A stretch of DNA of 64,000 nt from Centrapalus pauciflorus (taxonomy: Eukaryota; Streptophyta; Magnoliopsida; Asterales; Asteraceae). Location of the stretch: positions 191,450-255,449 of the forward strand of contig JAANYP010001154.1 of NCBI GenBank assembly GCA_020465985.1, given 5' to 3'. A program made the translations under genes and the position numbers. The notes under the pieces are model-generated. The model was not told where the DNA came from and searched no databases. It saw only the letters and a program-made list of their open reading frames with translations. Below, in pieces: positions 1-14,079 of this stretch (positions are counted from its first letter, which is position 1; every line of letters begins with the position of its first letter).

Positions 1-373
1 CTATCTATTTGTTTATAATTATCCATCTAATTATCTAATAATTATATGATAACACTAATTCAAATATATATGTCTTTTATTTAATATCCAATAATAAATA
101 AAAGACTAGATAATTATTTAATTATCATCCAATGACAATTAAATCACTACAATATCTAATATTGTACTTTTAGTCCCCGTACTTTGAGATATAATTAATC
201 ATCCATTAATTTAATCTCAATGATCATTTCGTGTCATAAACAATATCCAATATTATTTATTCAACAGTTTAATTGCATCTGCTAAGTTGTGCTCATCGGT
301 GTGACCCTCAAGTGTTTTATGAAATCAGCCATGATGCAGTAGTAATGTCATCTTTACACACAATATACTAACA
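1..373 (-). repeat. 3' LTR (partial) of the first copia-derived element
   Basis: This copy matches 6891-7263 with few differences and ends in ...ACTAACA. The bases that follow (TACTCCCACTTG) read CAAGTGGGAGTA on the minus strand, a polypurine tract directly before the LTR start TGTTAGTATATTG. The rest of the LTR lies beyond the left edge. Confidence 0.85.
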
Positions 374-386
374 TACTCCCACTTGT
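374..386 (-). promoter_or_regulatory. Polypurine tract of the first copia-derived element
   Basis: The minus strand reads CAAGTGGGAGTA directly before the LTR start. The G-rich stretch and its position fit a plus-strand priming site. Confidence 0.6.
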
Positions 387-2379
387 GTAAGACGACATAC
401 TGTCCTGCATCATGCGCCTAAAGGAGGTCATGGCTAGACACTTTAGGCAACCAAGGTCATAAAAACTCTGACTCCCATTCGGGCATTCTTGTTGAAACAG
501 CCTTCCAAAAAGAAACTTAGGTTATATCCCATGCATCGCGATATTTCAATGTGAATGCTAGGCATGGATTAGATCAACCGTAGCAAACACGATTATGTTT
601 CTCGACTCCCTGATCTCATACTGAACTGAAACAGACAGATTAGAACACATCAGTTCTGTCCGAGCATGGCCATGCATTCTGTCAGTATCGATCGCCGAGG
701 GGCCCAGAAATATCTCTTCTTAGTTAAAAGAAGGTGCAAATCTCATATTGACTATCTAGGCCTCCAGCACGACTCCCACTGCAACCAGCCTTGAACCGTT
801 ATGATCACCCAGTTACGGATGACGTTAGGTTAGGCCAAATATACAGCAGCACTCGCACTAAAGTACGTAGACATCTCAGGTACTAAGGATTACCTTTTTG
901 AGACGACTCATGACTATGATCCACAAAGTGGTCTCAATCGGTGGGTCAATCCAATATTTGTTCGCAACAAATACCTGTGAATTTGGTCCAACCTTTGCTA
1001 TATTCATCACCCATGAATATCAACCAAAAACCACAGTAGCCTTTTAATTCTCGTTGTGGTTCCCACGACAACAAGCAGCTATGGAATAGTTTTAGAATAA
1101 CTTCAAATTTATTCTTGGATTTCTAAAACATGCAAAATTGAACGACATTAAAGATATCATGTTGATCTCCTTTATCTCAATAAACACAACATGATTTCCA
1201 TCAATTTAATGCTACTGTTCCTTTATCAAATGTAACGGTAACACGATCTATCGAAAATTTAATTTCAGACATGATCTTAGTGAGAGTGTTCTCTAGTTAA
1301 CTGACTTAACTTCCATTACCGTTTATCTTTGAAAAATTACACTAGTTCTTTATTACAACTTCTTGTAATATTATTCAGATCCAAACTGAATCTCCATACA
1401 AATTTATGTCCATTATCTTTAGAGGAACTGGTAAATCACTCATAAAGACACCAGGATTAAAATTTAGGAGCTCTAGCAATTCAGATTAATTGCTACTAGT
1501 GATACGTTTAGATGTTTAGTCTTGAATATGACAGTATGCGATTTATCTATATCTTAACAAGATATCTTTAATAACATTGTGTTCAAAATTTGTGATATGT
1601 ATCCATAACCACCAGAACCTGGTTATCTACAACATTTCGTTGTGGTATTCCGTCAAGCTTGCCGACGAGTGTTTAAACAAGTCAAAAGTTACTACTTGAC
1701 TAACCATCTCACAAGTTGTATACATTTCACATGTAATTATATAAAAGGCGATTACTTCTTGTCTAAACAATTCTGACTTCTCAAGTCTAATTATTTCCGA
1801 CAAGTGAAGTGAATTAACCTCCATGTAACTCCTTTACATTTAATTCTGCATTTTATTAGTTTCATCTATATAATCACAGGTGACTATCCAACTCATATAA
1901 TCTCTTGAACTAACTTTCAAGAATTAACAAGTTCAATGAAACTGCATTTGAACACTTGAACAATTTACACAACAACATGGTAACCCTTTTTATCTGAATA
2001 TGACTACTAGCTTGTCCAATCTCCATTGACAAGTTACTATTCAAGTTCCACTTGAATCAATAGTCTGTAATCATGGTTTAGTAATCTTAAACAATAGGAA
2101 TTTCAAGCAACAAAGTTTTAACTCCAAAAATTCTTTATTTATCCCAAAAATACTTGCAAGAAATTCAATCAATTGTATACTACACCATGATAAACTATTG
2201 ATGACATGAAAATAGTGTCCAGCAGAGTATTCTCTAAGATGTCTCTATGCTCCCACTTAATTCGTCATCTCTTTTCACTTCATTTTAGTCATTGCAGACA
2301 TTATGCATAAAACTTTGTTCAATTGGGTATCACATATCCAAGAACAATAGAAGTGACTGATTCAGATATACGAAGTCTC

Positions 2380-3190
2380 AATGCAGTCAACCTTGACCGT
2401 TTCCAAGTACTTGGGACAATTCCTTTCCCAGTGCCCAGTTTCCTAGCACTCAAAGAATTTGTCATCCTTGGATTTGACTTCTCTGGTTCTAGGTTTTAAC
2501 TACTTGTTAGCTTTAACCTCCGGCTTGGAAACTTACTTTCTCTTCCGTCTCTTTCCCTATATTCTCTCCTCAATCACTCCCTCAGCAGTCTATAGCATCC
2601 GATGCAGCCCACTGATCATCTTCTCCGTGCATATTGTAACAAATTACAAATTGCTAAAATTCCTTCAATAAGGAATTGAGAATTAGATTCGTGGTCATGT
2701 CCTGTGTCATGGGTAACCCAAGTCTGCTAAGATGATCCAGATAACATTTCATCTTCAGCGCATGGGATCTAACAGTTGTTCCTTCTGCCATTCTGCAGGA
2801 GCTCAGAGCCCTTGTCGTATATCTTTCTCAGTCCGAGCCTGAGTCTGGAACATATCCTTTAGCTGGCGATACATCTGTCAAGCTGAGACGTCCATAAGGC
2901 TAGTCCGCAGCTCAGATGTCATGGGCGCTAGCATTAGACAGACAACATTGACCGAATCCTCAGAGTGCTTCTTGTGGAGATTTCTCTCCTCAACTGTAGC
3001 AGTCTCTGCAGGAGCAGGTTTTGGTGCCCTTTCCAGAATATACGACTTTCACCCTGTACTCAGAACATTTGTCAGATTTTACTCCCAGTTCAGGAAGTTG
3101 CCTCTTTTGAGTTCTCCATATCCCGAATGGACCTCAAAGTAGCAACATGTGCTTTTGGGGAGGATTTTCAAGTGGGAAAAGGATATTGAC
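2380..3190 (-). pseudogene. Broken copia gag (UBN2-type) fragment
   Basis: The minus-strand translation, broken by stops and frame changes, contains recognisable copia gag pieces. Around 2640-2800 it reads HALKMKCYLDHLSRLG, followed by LILNSLLKEF and a QFVICYNMHG-like stretch, the conserved core of UBN2 retrotransposon gag proteins. Near 2413-2450 there is a decayed zinc knuckle: ETGHWERNCPKYLE keeps the distal His and Cys, but the second proximal Cys is lost behind a stop codon. The whole cannot be read as one frame, so it is a relic. In an intact element this protein would form the cytoplasmic particle around the RNA. Confidence 0.7.
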
Positions 3191-6105
3191 GTTATCATTG
3201 TTGTTATTACTGTTATTGTCATTGTTATTATTAAACCGCTTCTACCTCTGTCTTTTTCAACCATCTTAAACAATTTTTTAAAAATTAGTATTTGATTAAC
3301 CATTAATAAATCAATAACCCAAAATTTAGAAAATGATTTAATAATCCTAAGAACCATTTTACTTATTCATGCACCCAACGGAGGCTGAACCTACATGAAT
3401 AAGCTACTCAGGCAGGCAACTTATTACCAATTACAACCCCTTTGCAACTCTTAGATCTTATGAGATTTTCAATTTCTTAAATTGATCATGTTTAATCTCA
3501 TCCACACCTTGGGCAACAGTTTTACTGAGGAACCACCACTGACACACACCATATAACAACTGCAAGTCACTGGCCCAAGTCTCACTTAGGATCCGCAGTG
3601 CTTACCTCACAGCTCTCTGAGTTTGCGGCGTAAGCACCCAACGAAGGCTGAACCTACTTACGACGACCGGTCACCGTGAGTGCCACTATATGGACGGTGT
3701 GCTGTGTCAGATTTTTAATTTGGGTTTATAACCAGTCTCTTACCAAGAACTAGTGGCCAGTCAGGTTAGTCTGCGGGCAGGATCCTTTCGGTTCTAAACC
3801 TTTCGGAACTTCCACAGCCCGAGCAAGACTGTCCTAGACACCACCTAATCTGGTAAACAATCCAGTTAATGTACCAGTTTTAAGAATTTCAACTCTTTGA
3901 TCATATGACATTTTAAAATAAATCTCCTTTATTTGAAAAACTAGTTTCATAAAAATGTCATATCTAACATCTGACAAAATAATTAAAGTTTCCAATTTAA
4001 ACTTCCTTTTAAATACTTTAATTTTTCATCAAAAATGATTGTAGTTTTTATTTCTTTTATTTATCTACTTTGTCACCACAACCACGCAGATATAAATAAT
4101 GCATAAAGAAATAAAACATACAACCACACGGTGACATAGCCTTGCCAAAAACTAAATTGGTTTCCGAGAGCCATACGGACAAACCAATTAGGTCAAAACC
4201 TAAGGGACAAAATCAACACACAAGGCAAGAAGGTTGAACTCTTTCAGCTCCCACTAGCCTCAGCATCCGATAATGTCACCGAGCGTCCTTGATGAATGAC
4301 CTCCTTCTTGATGGACATCTTCTCCAAGATTTTTTACATAATTTTAATCTAAACACATTGCCTATTTTCTAACCTATTACAGATTACATCATAAAACCCG
4401 GGATTCCAATGGCACGCAGGCCTTCCCAAAAATAACCAATAATAAAAAATAGCAAACATTAAGATTAAACAACCAACCATCACAAACAAGGGGTCTCAAG
4501 GCTCGGCTATGTCACAAACATAACTAAAGTAGTAAAGCTTGTAAATAATCTAGAATTCATTTTCATCTTGACATGAAAATAATTCCAAAACCAATTAATC
4601 CACCATTAATTGAAGTAAATATGTCCAATATCATTCTTAAATTTAAACACGGTTCGTAAACTCGAAATTCAGGAACACTTTCCATAATTAGAAACTTTTT
4701 CCCGAAAAAATTTCAAATTTAATTCCATCTTTGCATTATCTTTGGATTCATAACTATACTTTTCTTAAAATATTCAATTTACAATTCAAACACCTTTGAA
4801 ACTTAAACTTACTATTTTAAGAAACTTTTTATTAAACAACCTTTAATAAATATAGTTTTATTCTCAAATAATATTGATAAATAATTTAAACTTTCTTTAA
4901 ATAATTATCAATTAACTATTATTTAATTGAAACACTTTTCAAAATAAATAACTAAACTTTATTTAAAATGTCAATTTTCTAGATAAACAATTTTACCAAT
5001 AAAATATTACTTTTAAAATATTTAAAGAAAATTGACCATCTTTAAATAACACCAAAAACTTTTCTTTATGGTTCTAAACGAATTCTACCAAAAACGTTAA
5101 TATTGAGATCAAATCTCAAAAACATTAAACCATGACCGAGCATGAAACTCAAAGTCACGATTTCATCAATTTGAAAATAGAATCCTTAAATTAAACTCTC
5201 TTTAATTTAATAATGCATTTTATGGAACTAAATATTAAATGCATAAATTAAATCTAGTTTATAAATTAAAATTACCATTAATTTTAATTTCAACATTAAA
5301 ACTTAATTTTTAATTAAAACCGATTTAATTTAAACGACGAATTACCGGAAAACGGAAACGAACCAACTTAGTTAACCGACTCATACTCGGGTTCAATAAC
5401 ACATATGAACCGAAAACAAGTAGGGTATTAACCCTTTGACGGCTGAAATTGATCGAAGCCATTAATCAACACACTTTGATTATTTCGATTTCCATATTCC
5501 AATTAATCGTTTGACTATCGAATCAAATAATATTTAAACCGATTTGTGAATTTTATAAAACTAATAAAGTCTCCCACTTTAATTTTATAAAACCAAAACA
5601 TATATTTTGTCACAAATTTTAATTATTAATAACCAAACAATTTTGATTTATTAATTCGATTTTCACGCATTTAATTTAATCGTTCGAGTTTAACCGTGAA
5701 TTAAACTACATGACGGAAACAAATAATCCATCACCTCGGTTACCACATCACAACCGAGAGGTCATGGGTCCCAACCCATGGCCGAAATCTCTAGGTTTGA
5801 TTTCGTGAACCGTAACGTTTAATTTTCCGACTTTAATCAATTAAACACTTTTAAACAATCAAACATCAACTAAATAAAACGAACTAAGGTTTCAAAATCC
5901 CGAGTTCCGAGAAACTCCAAGGTTGGCCGAGAATCACCATGGGGTTTCCAAAACCTTTGGTCGATTTTCTCCAAGCCGAATCAAAACCGTAAACGTTTTA
6001 ATTATCGATTTCGATCGTTTAAACACTTTTAATTATTAAAAATCGAAACTTTAAAAAAAACGTTGGACATAAATACTTGAATAATACTATCATTATGTTA
6101 CTTGA

Positions 6106-6121
6106 GATGGCTCTGATACCA
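6106..6121 (-). promoter_or_regulatory. Primer binding site, initiator-Met tRNA type
   Basis: The minus strand reads TGGTATCAGAGCCATC one base inside the inner LTR end at 6123. This is the usual copia site pairing with the 3' end of initiator tRNA-Met. It fixes the element's orientation. Confidence 0.85.
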
Positions 6122-6122
6122 C

Positions 6123-7263
<1,141 letters not shown>

Positions 7264-7830
7264 CATACTTGTACTATACGATGTGGATTTGGGCGCCGAC
7301 GCTACTGTGCGTAGGCCGGGTCGGTTAGCCCTCAAGTTTTTGGTTAAACCGGCACCAGCTCGGATGAGGGGTTGTACGGTTTAACCAGCACCAGCTCGGA
7401 TGAGGGGTGCGGCGTCAGCTCGGATGAGGGCCGCGTAGGAAATTATTGACCTCATGCTTCGTTTCTATTCATGCATATTTATATATATTCTTGTGCTTTT
7501 AAATCTTGTTACTCTCTGATTGACGGCTTACCCCGGTTGTGGGGACTTATATTTCAGGTGGAGCCTTCGGTTTGAGATCGTTGACTTTGTTGATCGAGAT
7601 GCTATCATTCTTTTTGTATTGTCTTTTTGAGGGCGGGTAGATACCTAGATGAATTGGAATGTAAACTTAAACTTAATTAGCGTACTCTGATTTATGTATT
7701 TCATTATCTTGGGTGGTTGATATACTTATCAATGTATGACTTTGGAAAATTTTAAATTATTTCGTATTTTTGAGAAATAGTGCTTGCGATTAATGCAATT
7801 TAGTTTTAAAAATATTCGGCTCTTTCACGT
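7264..7830. repeat. Gypsy LTR-like remnant with three tandem CAGCTCGGATGAGGG units
   Basis: This stretch is much richer in GC than its surroundings at its left end. At 7341-7433 the phrase CAGCTCGGATGAGGG occurs three times, twice preceded by a GGTTAAACC/GGTTTAACC-like stretch. Farther right is a TATATTTCAGGTGGAGCC phrase and a T-rich tail that resemble the 3' part of plant gypsy LTRs. There is no coding frame. The assignment to an LTR is by style only; no partner copy is present in the window. Confidence 0.4.
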
Positions 7831-8925
7831 TTATGGAACCATTGATATTTTAAAATGATTTTAATTTAAAGAAAAAGGGATCAGACTTAAATGGTTTCTC
7901 AACAAAATATGAGTTTTTATATTGTTTAATGGGGTTTAATTATCAATTCATACATTAAAAAACTTTGTTCTTGTCCCTTTTGCTTTTCTTTTCTTTCTTT
8001 TTCTTTGTCGTCTTTCCAAACTTTTATTTTAACATTGTTTCCTATTATATTTTAACAAAATTACATTTTAACTCTTTTATGTTTTAGTTTATTTATTGTA
8101 TATAAAAATTAAATAATATTTAATTTAGATTTAATAGAGATTTTATTATAAAAAAAAAACAATTTTCTTTTACATTTCTCATGATTTGATCTTTTTGTTA
8201 TTTATTTATTTTAATCTTTATACTTAAAAGTCATGCTCATTTTGATTTCTTTACATGAGACGATAGGGGCAAAATGATTAAAATATAAAAGTATAATAAA
8301 TTTTTTTCCGTGATAGTTAAACGATCAAAGTTAGTTTCATATTTTATGGGTTTGGTCCTTAAATACTTATTTTCCAAGATAAATGAATATTATATTTTTT
8401 ATTCAATACAAACGTCATTTGATAGTCCGATACAAGTTTCGGTTCTTACTTTACTAAATTTTCTACTTCAAGTCCTTATGGTACACATCTTTATCCCGAG
8501 CAGATTGAATCCAAAGTCGAAATCATTAATCTGAGGATGAACAAATCAAATCTTCAATGATCGACGGAGGCTTCATAGAAAGTGGATGAGTCACTATCGG
8601 AAGTTTAAGTGCATTAAACACTAAACGGAAACCAAACTGGTCGCTGGAGGACTTGTCGAAGGCTTCAACAGTTATCGCAGTACTTGTTGGAGATAAAGAT
8701 AACTGACTGCAACAAATAACATATCTGTTTTATGAGATTTTAGTCGATTGAGATTTCTTTGTGACAACAAAATGGTCGAAGGTTTAATAAAACTAATTGA
8801 ATAAAAAACTAAAAGGCCAATTAACAACATATTTATTCTTGAAGGACCGATATAAAATTTTAACTCCAAAAACTTGACTTTCTTTACATGGTCTCCGGAC
8901 ATTGAGACTGACGGAAAAACACTCG
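7831..8925. other. AT-rich region upstream of the histone-fold gene
   Basis: I see no gene here. It probably contains the promoter and 5' untranslated region of the gene starting at 8926, but I could not place a convincing TATA box or transcription start. Confidence 0.5.
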
Positions 8926-11900
8926 ATGGCGTTACTTGGCGACGACGGCCGAGGGTACGAGCTTGCTCGGAAACTTGAATCTCAAGGCATATGGCGATCA
9001 TGGCTTGGAGATGATTCTCTATACGCCATCTTAGTTCCGTTCTTATCATCACCTTCTTCATGGGAATCCTTCATGAGAAGTGATGAGACAAAGTCTAGGG
9101 CTCAAATTTCACTTCAACTCCGTGTCCGCGCTCTTCTCTTTGACAAAGCTTGCGTATCACTTTTCCCTCGGTCCAATCGATCTTCTCCTTCAACCAATTC
9201 AAAGCTCAATCCGAATTGTAAGAATTTCTTGGTTTGATTATGTATTGAATCCATAAATTTGGTTATTAGTTGTTTTAGATGATATTCTTTGATGAATTGA
9301 AGCACTTGTTATTAATTTGGTTGTCAATTGATGTTTTTCATTGATGAATTGAAGTAATTGTTGTTAGAATTTTGGTTGTGAGTCGAGTCATATAAGTAAG
9401 ATTATTGTGCGCAATTAAATGATTGGATTAAGACTCGTCACTCAAACATAGTCGTATCTGCCTGTAAATGTCTTCCCTCAAAGGGCTTATTTATTAGGGC
9501 TTTTTGTGAGTGATTGGTTTGTGAAAGTTCCTGAATAGAAATTGCATCGTCCAATGCAAATGTGTTCAAGAGTTTTTTAGGATTTGGTTTAATTAAGTGA
9601 TAGATTCTCTTTAAAATTGGTTATATGTATATTGTTTTTGGGAGAGGGTATAGGAGGGAAATGGGAGGGAATGGAGGGGAAGGCTTTTGTGTGTTTACCA
9701 AATTTAAGGGAGGCAATGGAAGGAAATGCAGGCCAAATCCTTTCCTCCCAAATCTGGGAAGAAAAGGGTGGTTCTGAAATAAATTTGAGTATTTGACGGA
9801 GTGTGTAAAATCTCACCATTTCTTTTCTTCCTCCTTCCCTTCTCTTTCTTTCTTCCTTGAGCTTATTGAAGCAAATAAACATGTGCAACCTGTGACATCA
9901 ATGCTTTTTGGTGAGTTGTTTTCTATCGATATAGCATATGGATAAATTCTAGTTGTTTATTGTGTTGTTTTTCAGATTTGCAGTTGCATGGGGATGATGT
10001 TTATTATACTCTTGAGAATCCTACACAGAATGTAGTGCCATCTACAAAGGTGTGTTGGTTCACTTTTTTTAAAGATGAAACTCTCTCTACATTTAGGTTT
10101 TAACTTTATAGTTAACACAATAGTTAAATTGTTATGATGGGGGCATAAATGCGTACATTTGGTAGTTTGATGGTATAAGGTAGGACATCTTTTCATACAA
10201 GAGTCATGTATGTAGTAGCATTTATTTTTTTCTTTGTCCTCTCGACGTTTATAGCTCCTGTTATATAGAACAACATTTGGTGCCCCTGAAGTTGCCTAGC
10301 AACAAATAGATGTCCAACTTTTTGTCCATTGCCTTAATTTTATAACGAGGCATTTGTGCATTGCTAGAAAAAATGCATACAAGGTGTGGTCTAGAAAGAG
10401 GAAAGGACCTCCTTTCTTGATTTTGTCTCTACATGAAACGTTTAAGTTAATACTATCATGATGGGATGCTATTGTTGCTGGCTCATATCTGACGGGACTA
10501 TTATTATTGATTGTATACAATCTGAAGTGTTCAAACAGATCCATTGATCTTCTGAACTCATCTATTCATAGATTTTGTCCAATTAAAGATTCCAGATTAC
10601 AAACAAGATAATTTATGAAAAGTACACTGTTATATATGATTACAATTCACTGATAATGGTCCTAGAAGAGACGAAGGCTACATAAGGGTGGCTTGATGTA
10701 GTTATCACTTACTTTATATTTAGTGAACTTTTTATGTTACATTTTAGTTACTTTTGGTCGATTGCATTGGAGAAAAGTTGAAACAAATTATTTTTATTGA
10801 TCATCAAATGCTGTGGTTATGATTTTATCATTGTTCTTCTATTTTCAAGAATCTGCTGGAGTTTTTAAAAGAAGCTTGCTAGCACCATATCGATTGTTTG
10901 AAATGCCTGAAGAAAATGTTATTCTATGGCGGAAAATCTTCAAGCAAACCTACAATTGCCTTGAAACTCAAAAAGAGAATCTATTAGAAGGGGAAATGAA
11001 AGGATACTTTATTGTATAACTGCATATTATTTGAATCTTAAAGGGTATAATATGCAAGAACAGTCATTCTTTTAGGATTGAATGATCTGTTTGAGACTTA
11101 GGGCGTTTGGCTCAAGAAATGGATTTTGAGGGAATTTGGAATTTGTTTATAGTGTATTATGAAAATTGGATTAACAATGAAAAAAAATGTGTTCAAATTC
11201 CATATAAATCTATGAAGGAATCTATCATTCCTAGCTATTTGTTTTTGAATTTAGATTCCTAACATTTCATAGAACCCATACCCTTAGCTGGACTTAAACT
11301 ACATTCCACACCTCAACCAATCAACTATTATATACTATAAATTAGATTCCAATTCATCTAGATTCCATTCCGCGAGCCAAACACCTCCCTTTATTGTTTT
11401 CATGGGTTTGTTAGTCTAATCACCGTCAACGTGCTTGGTGATGTTGGTCTAATAATAAACACCAACAGCCCACTGTGATTTCCATTTTTTCTCCTTCTAT
11501 GCTTTCACACTTTCTATCCCTTAATACTCTTTTGTATCGACTTCAAAATAAAATTAATGAGGCTTGAGGATAAAGTTTACATGTCAAACTCAAATGAAGA
11601 ACTCTCTTTAAAAAGGCTATTCTATTTGTACACATATGGTTACTATTATATAAGGAGGACAAGTGGGATCGGTATATGATTTATTAATTCATGCTACATG
11701 TCTAAAACTGTATTGATAATTTAATTTTGCTACTTTAATTAAATTCCGAACATAATTGTATGTCATTGAATTTGATAGTTAAAAGTTGATTTTAGTCGTG
11801 ATCTAATTGTAACATAATACTTGTTACAAATGGTTTCCTGTCTATCAGAAAGGACTTTCAAGACATGATCTAATATTCTGTGAGGAGTCCATTGCTGAAT

Positions 11901-14079
11901 AGTGTAACATTATTATATAACATTGAATTTGTAGGTGGTTGACTATTCTGATTCAAATGTCGATATGCATTTGTTTTACAGGTTCAATCAAAAGCAGGTT
12001 TTGGGGTTGGATCTAGGTATGGTGCATGCGAAGATGATAATATGTCTCAGAGATCTCCGGAATCTTGGTATAGCCAATTCTTTGAGAAATATAGAGCTAC
12101 AAAACCATACCGGTTACCTTCAGGGGATCGTGAATCTGAAAAACGTACACCCGAACAGATGTGTAATTTTCTCAAAATTGTTGAAAAGCATAAGAGAAGC
12201 AGGGCAGTTTTTATGGAAGAACAGGTTTCAAGCAACCCCATGCTTGAAAGTGGTTCGATGCGGAGATCTTCTGATTTAGTCGACGATACTGCATTTGGTG
12301 ATGAAACTTTATTTTTTCCCGAGACAATGTTTTCAGCCAACTCTGTTCCTGATTGTGCTTTACCTCCTTCAAATCAGTTCGAGATTGTGCAGAATGGCAA
12401 GTCCAATGGGGTTCTCGATAACCTCCCGCCAATAATGACCAAAAGCCCCATTATGTTGGAGAGGCTTGGTATAAGACCAGAGTACCTTAACATGGAACAG
12501 CAAGGGAATCATGATCGTGGAAAAAGTGGATCACTTGGCATGAAGAACAATTTAAGTACAGAACAAGCGGAAGAGATGTCGAGGAAAGTGATTTCTCGTT
12601 TGTTGATGGATCTTGGTTTTGATTCTGTGACTGCGGGGCCTTTGGATATATTTGCTCAGTTATTTGGCTGTCATATATCTAAATTAGGACGTATATTGAA
12701 ACTCCTTTCTGATAGTTACCGGAAAGAGTGTTCCGCAGTTGAACTGCTTAAGATGTTCCTTCAAACAATTGGACATGGGTGCGAATGACTTCTTTCTTAT
12801 TATGATGTCTTTTGCTTTTCGATGTTTGTTCATCTAACATATTATTGGCTTAATCTAGTAATCTTACGGCATTTGCTGAAGTTGTAAAAGATAGTTCCAA
12901 GAACCATGTACAGCAAACTCAACAACTTCAAGTTCAGTCAATGCAGTCACAAATGCAATTGCAAAATCAAACTAGTGTCCGGCAACCTCATCAGGTTAGT
13001 CAACTGCTGCTTATCTCCATCTTACAAAGAATTTTTAAATACTTTGGAAACGATGTTGACTGATCGGCCTTATGCTTTTGTGACGTCTTTTATAATGGTA
13101 AAGTGAAGTATATAATGGGCATACATAATGCATTTTTTTCTGGCTGTCGTAGTTTCAAAGGCAAATGCAGAATCAGATGGTTCATCCGCTTCAGCAGCAG
13201 CAGCAGCAGATGGTTCATCCCATGCAGCAGCAGCAGCAGCAGCAGCAGTGGGACAGAATGCGAAGGCGTCAACCAGCCACAGCTCGTCCTGTCATGAACA
13301 TGGGTGCTAACATGAATGTGGACAATGAAAGTCAAAGATCGATGGTTGAAGTCAAGCTCGAAAACCCATCAGAATTCCCTATGGACAACAATGCTGCCTT
13401 TGCAACAATGAATTATAGAAATCCACAGATGCAGTTACGGCAGCAGCAATTTGCTGCCATTTCAGCTTTCCAAGCTCAAAACAACCAGTTTCGACCAATG
13501 GCATCGGTCCAAATTCCCCAACTCCAGCCTCAAGCCCATTCACCGTAAGAAAAAGTGCTATTTAAAAAAAAGGGCAAACTGGAATGTAGCGTACTTTGAG
13601 CCAATGTTCATGTTTGGGTATCGTGCTTTTTAAAAGGGATCATAGTTTTAAAAACACACGTTTTTAGGGATTAGAAAACCAACAAACCTGTTGAATGGGA
13701 TGTGGAATTGGTAACTAGTGTTGTAGGAATGTTAACACATAATTTTAGTCACATTCTACTAGTTTCCCAGTGTTCCGGTCCTCTACACGTTCGAATTTTA
13801 AAGTACATTCGAAAGTATGATAACAAAATGAACACGAACCCAAAATACGTAATATTTTCATGCCATTTGTCTTGAAAAATGAGTTCAGTTTGTTAAAATA
13901 AGGTAGATGGATAAACTCAGATGCTTATTCAGATTTAACTATCTTTGATTGCTGGATGCAGAAACATGGGTATGGTTCGAGCTCCGCCTGTGAAAGTCGA
14001 AGCGTTTCAGGAATTGATGGGTGGGGATTCGTCAATGAAGCATGATTCAGAGGAAAGCAAACTGACTTCCCCAAAGTAA
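8926..14079 (+). CDS. Histone-fold (Bromo_TP type) nuclear protein, six exons, 602 aa
   Basis: Coding exons: 8926-9217, 9976-10049, 11982-12778, 12859-12994, 13153-13544 and 13962-14079. All introns have GT-AG ends and the joined frame has 603 codons including TAA. The first ATG (MALLGDDGRGYELARKLE) starts a strongly structured N-terminus. Residues about 311-395 (from LSTEQAEEMSRKVISRLL through LLSDSYRKEC to the LTAFAEVVKD stretch) form a histone-fold of the bromodomain-associated type, as in TFIID TAFs and the SAGA subunits SPT7/SUPT7L. The C-terminal part is rich in Gln and Met, with runs of 6 and 8 Gln at residues 447-452 and 458-465, and it ends in an acidic/Lys tail. No bromodomain is seen. 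Family knowledge suggests a nuclear subunit of a transcription coactivator complex binding another histone-fold partner; the exact subunit is inferred and not certain. Intron 1 (758 bp) and intron 2 (1932 bp) are large, the latter with a MITE. Confidence 0.88.
9640..9870. repeat. Purine-rich/pyrimidine-rich inverted stretch in intron 1
   Basis: GGGAGGGAATGGAGGGGAAGG near 9661 faces a CTTCCTCCTTCCCTTCTC tract near 9825 in inverted sense. This may be a decayed MITE or a simple polypurine/polypyrimidine hairpin. It lies wholly inside intron 1. Confidence 0.35.
10813..11019 (+). other. Open reading frame of unknown origin in intron 2
   Basis: A 68-codon open frame with protein-like composition (for example LLAPYRLFEMPEENVILWRK) sits inside intron 2 of the histone-fold gene. 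It is followed directly by TAA and then by a MITE. I do not recognise the family. It could be an exon fragment brought in by a transposon, an alternative exon, or chance. Confidence 0.2.
11101..11389. mobile_element. MITE with GTTTGGCTC inverted ends, in intron 2
   Basis: The left end GGGCGTTTGGCTCAAG and the right end, read in reverse complement as GGGAGGTGTTTGGCTCGC, form imperfect inverted repeats. The match continues inward (ATGGATTTTGAGGGAATTTGG against ATGGAATCTAGATGAATTGG). At 289 bp with no coding content it has the shape of a MITE. The superfamily is not clear because no clean target duplication is visible. Confidence 0.65.
13194..13249 (+). repeat. CAG trinucleotide repeat encoding two poly-Gln runs
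   Basis: Two CAG runs, of six and eight codons, are each preceded by an almost identical MVHP(L/M) codon set. This indicates a local duplication of a MVHP-Q(n) unit within exon 5. Confidence 0.85.

Noticed and set aside
8902..8925. An upstream TTG-led start for the histone-fold gene
   Set aside because: Plants start at ATG. The ATG at 8926 begins the protein-like sequence MALLGDDGRG and the upstream codons add nothing recognisable.
8672..9061. Minus-strand open frame across the first exon of the histone-fold gene
   Set aside because: It is the complement of a well-supported exon with conserved protein sequence on the plus strand.
13165..13548. Exon 5 as a terminal exon ending at TAA 13546-13548
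   Set aside because: A GTAAG donor at 13545 and an in-phase downstream exon (13962-14079) ending in a conserved-looking charged tail give a better gene model.
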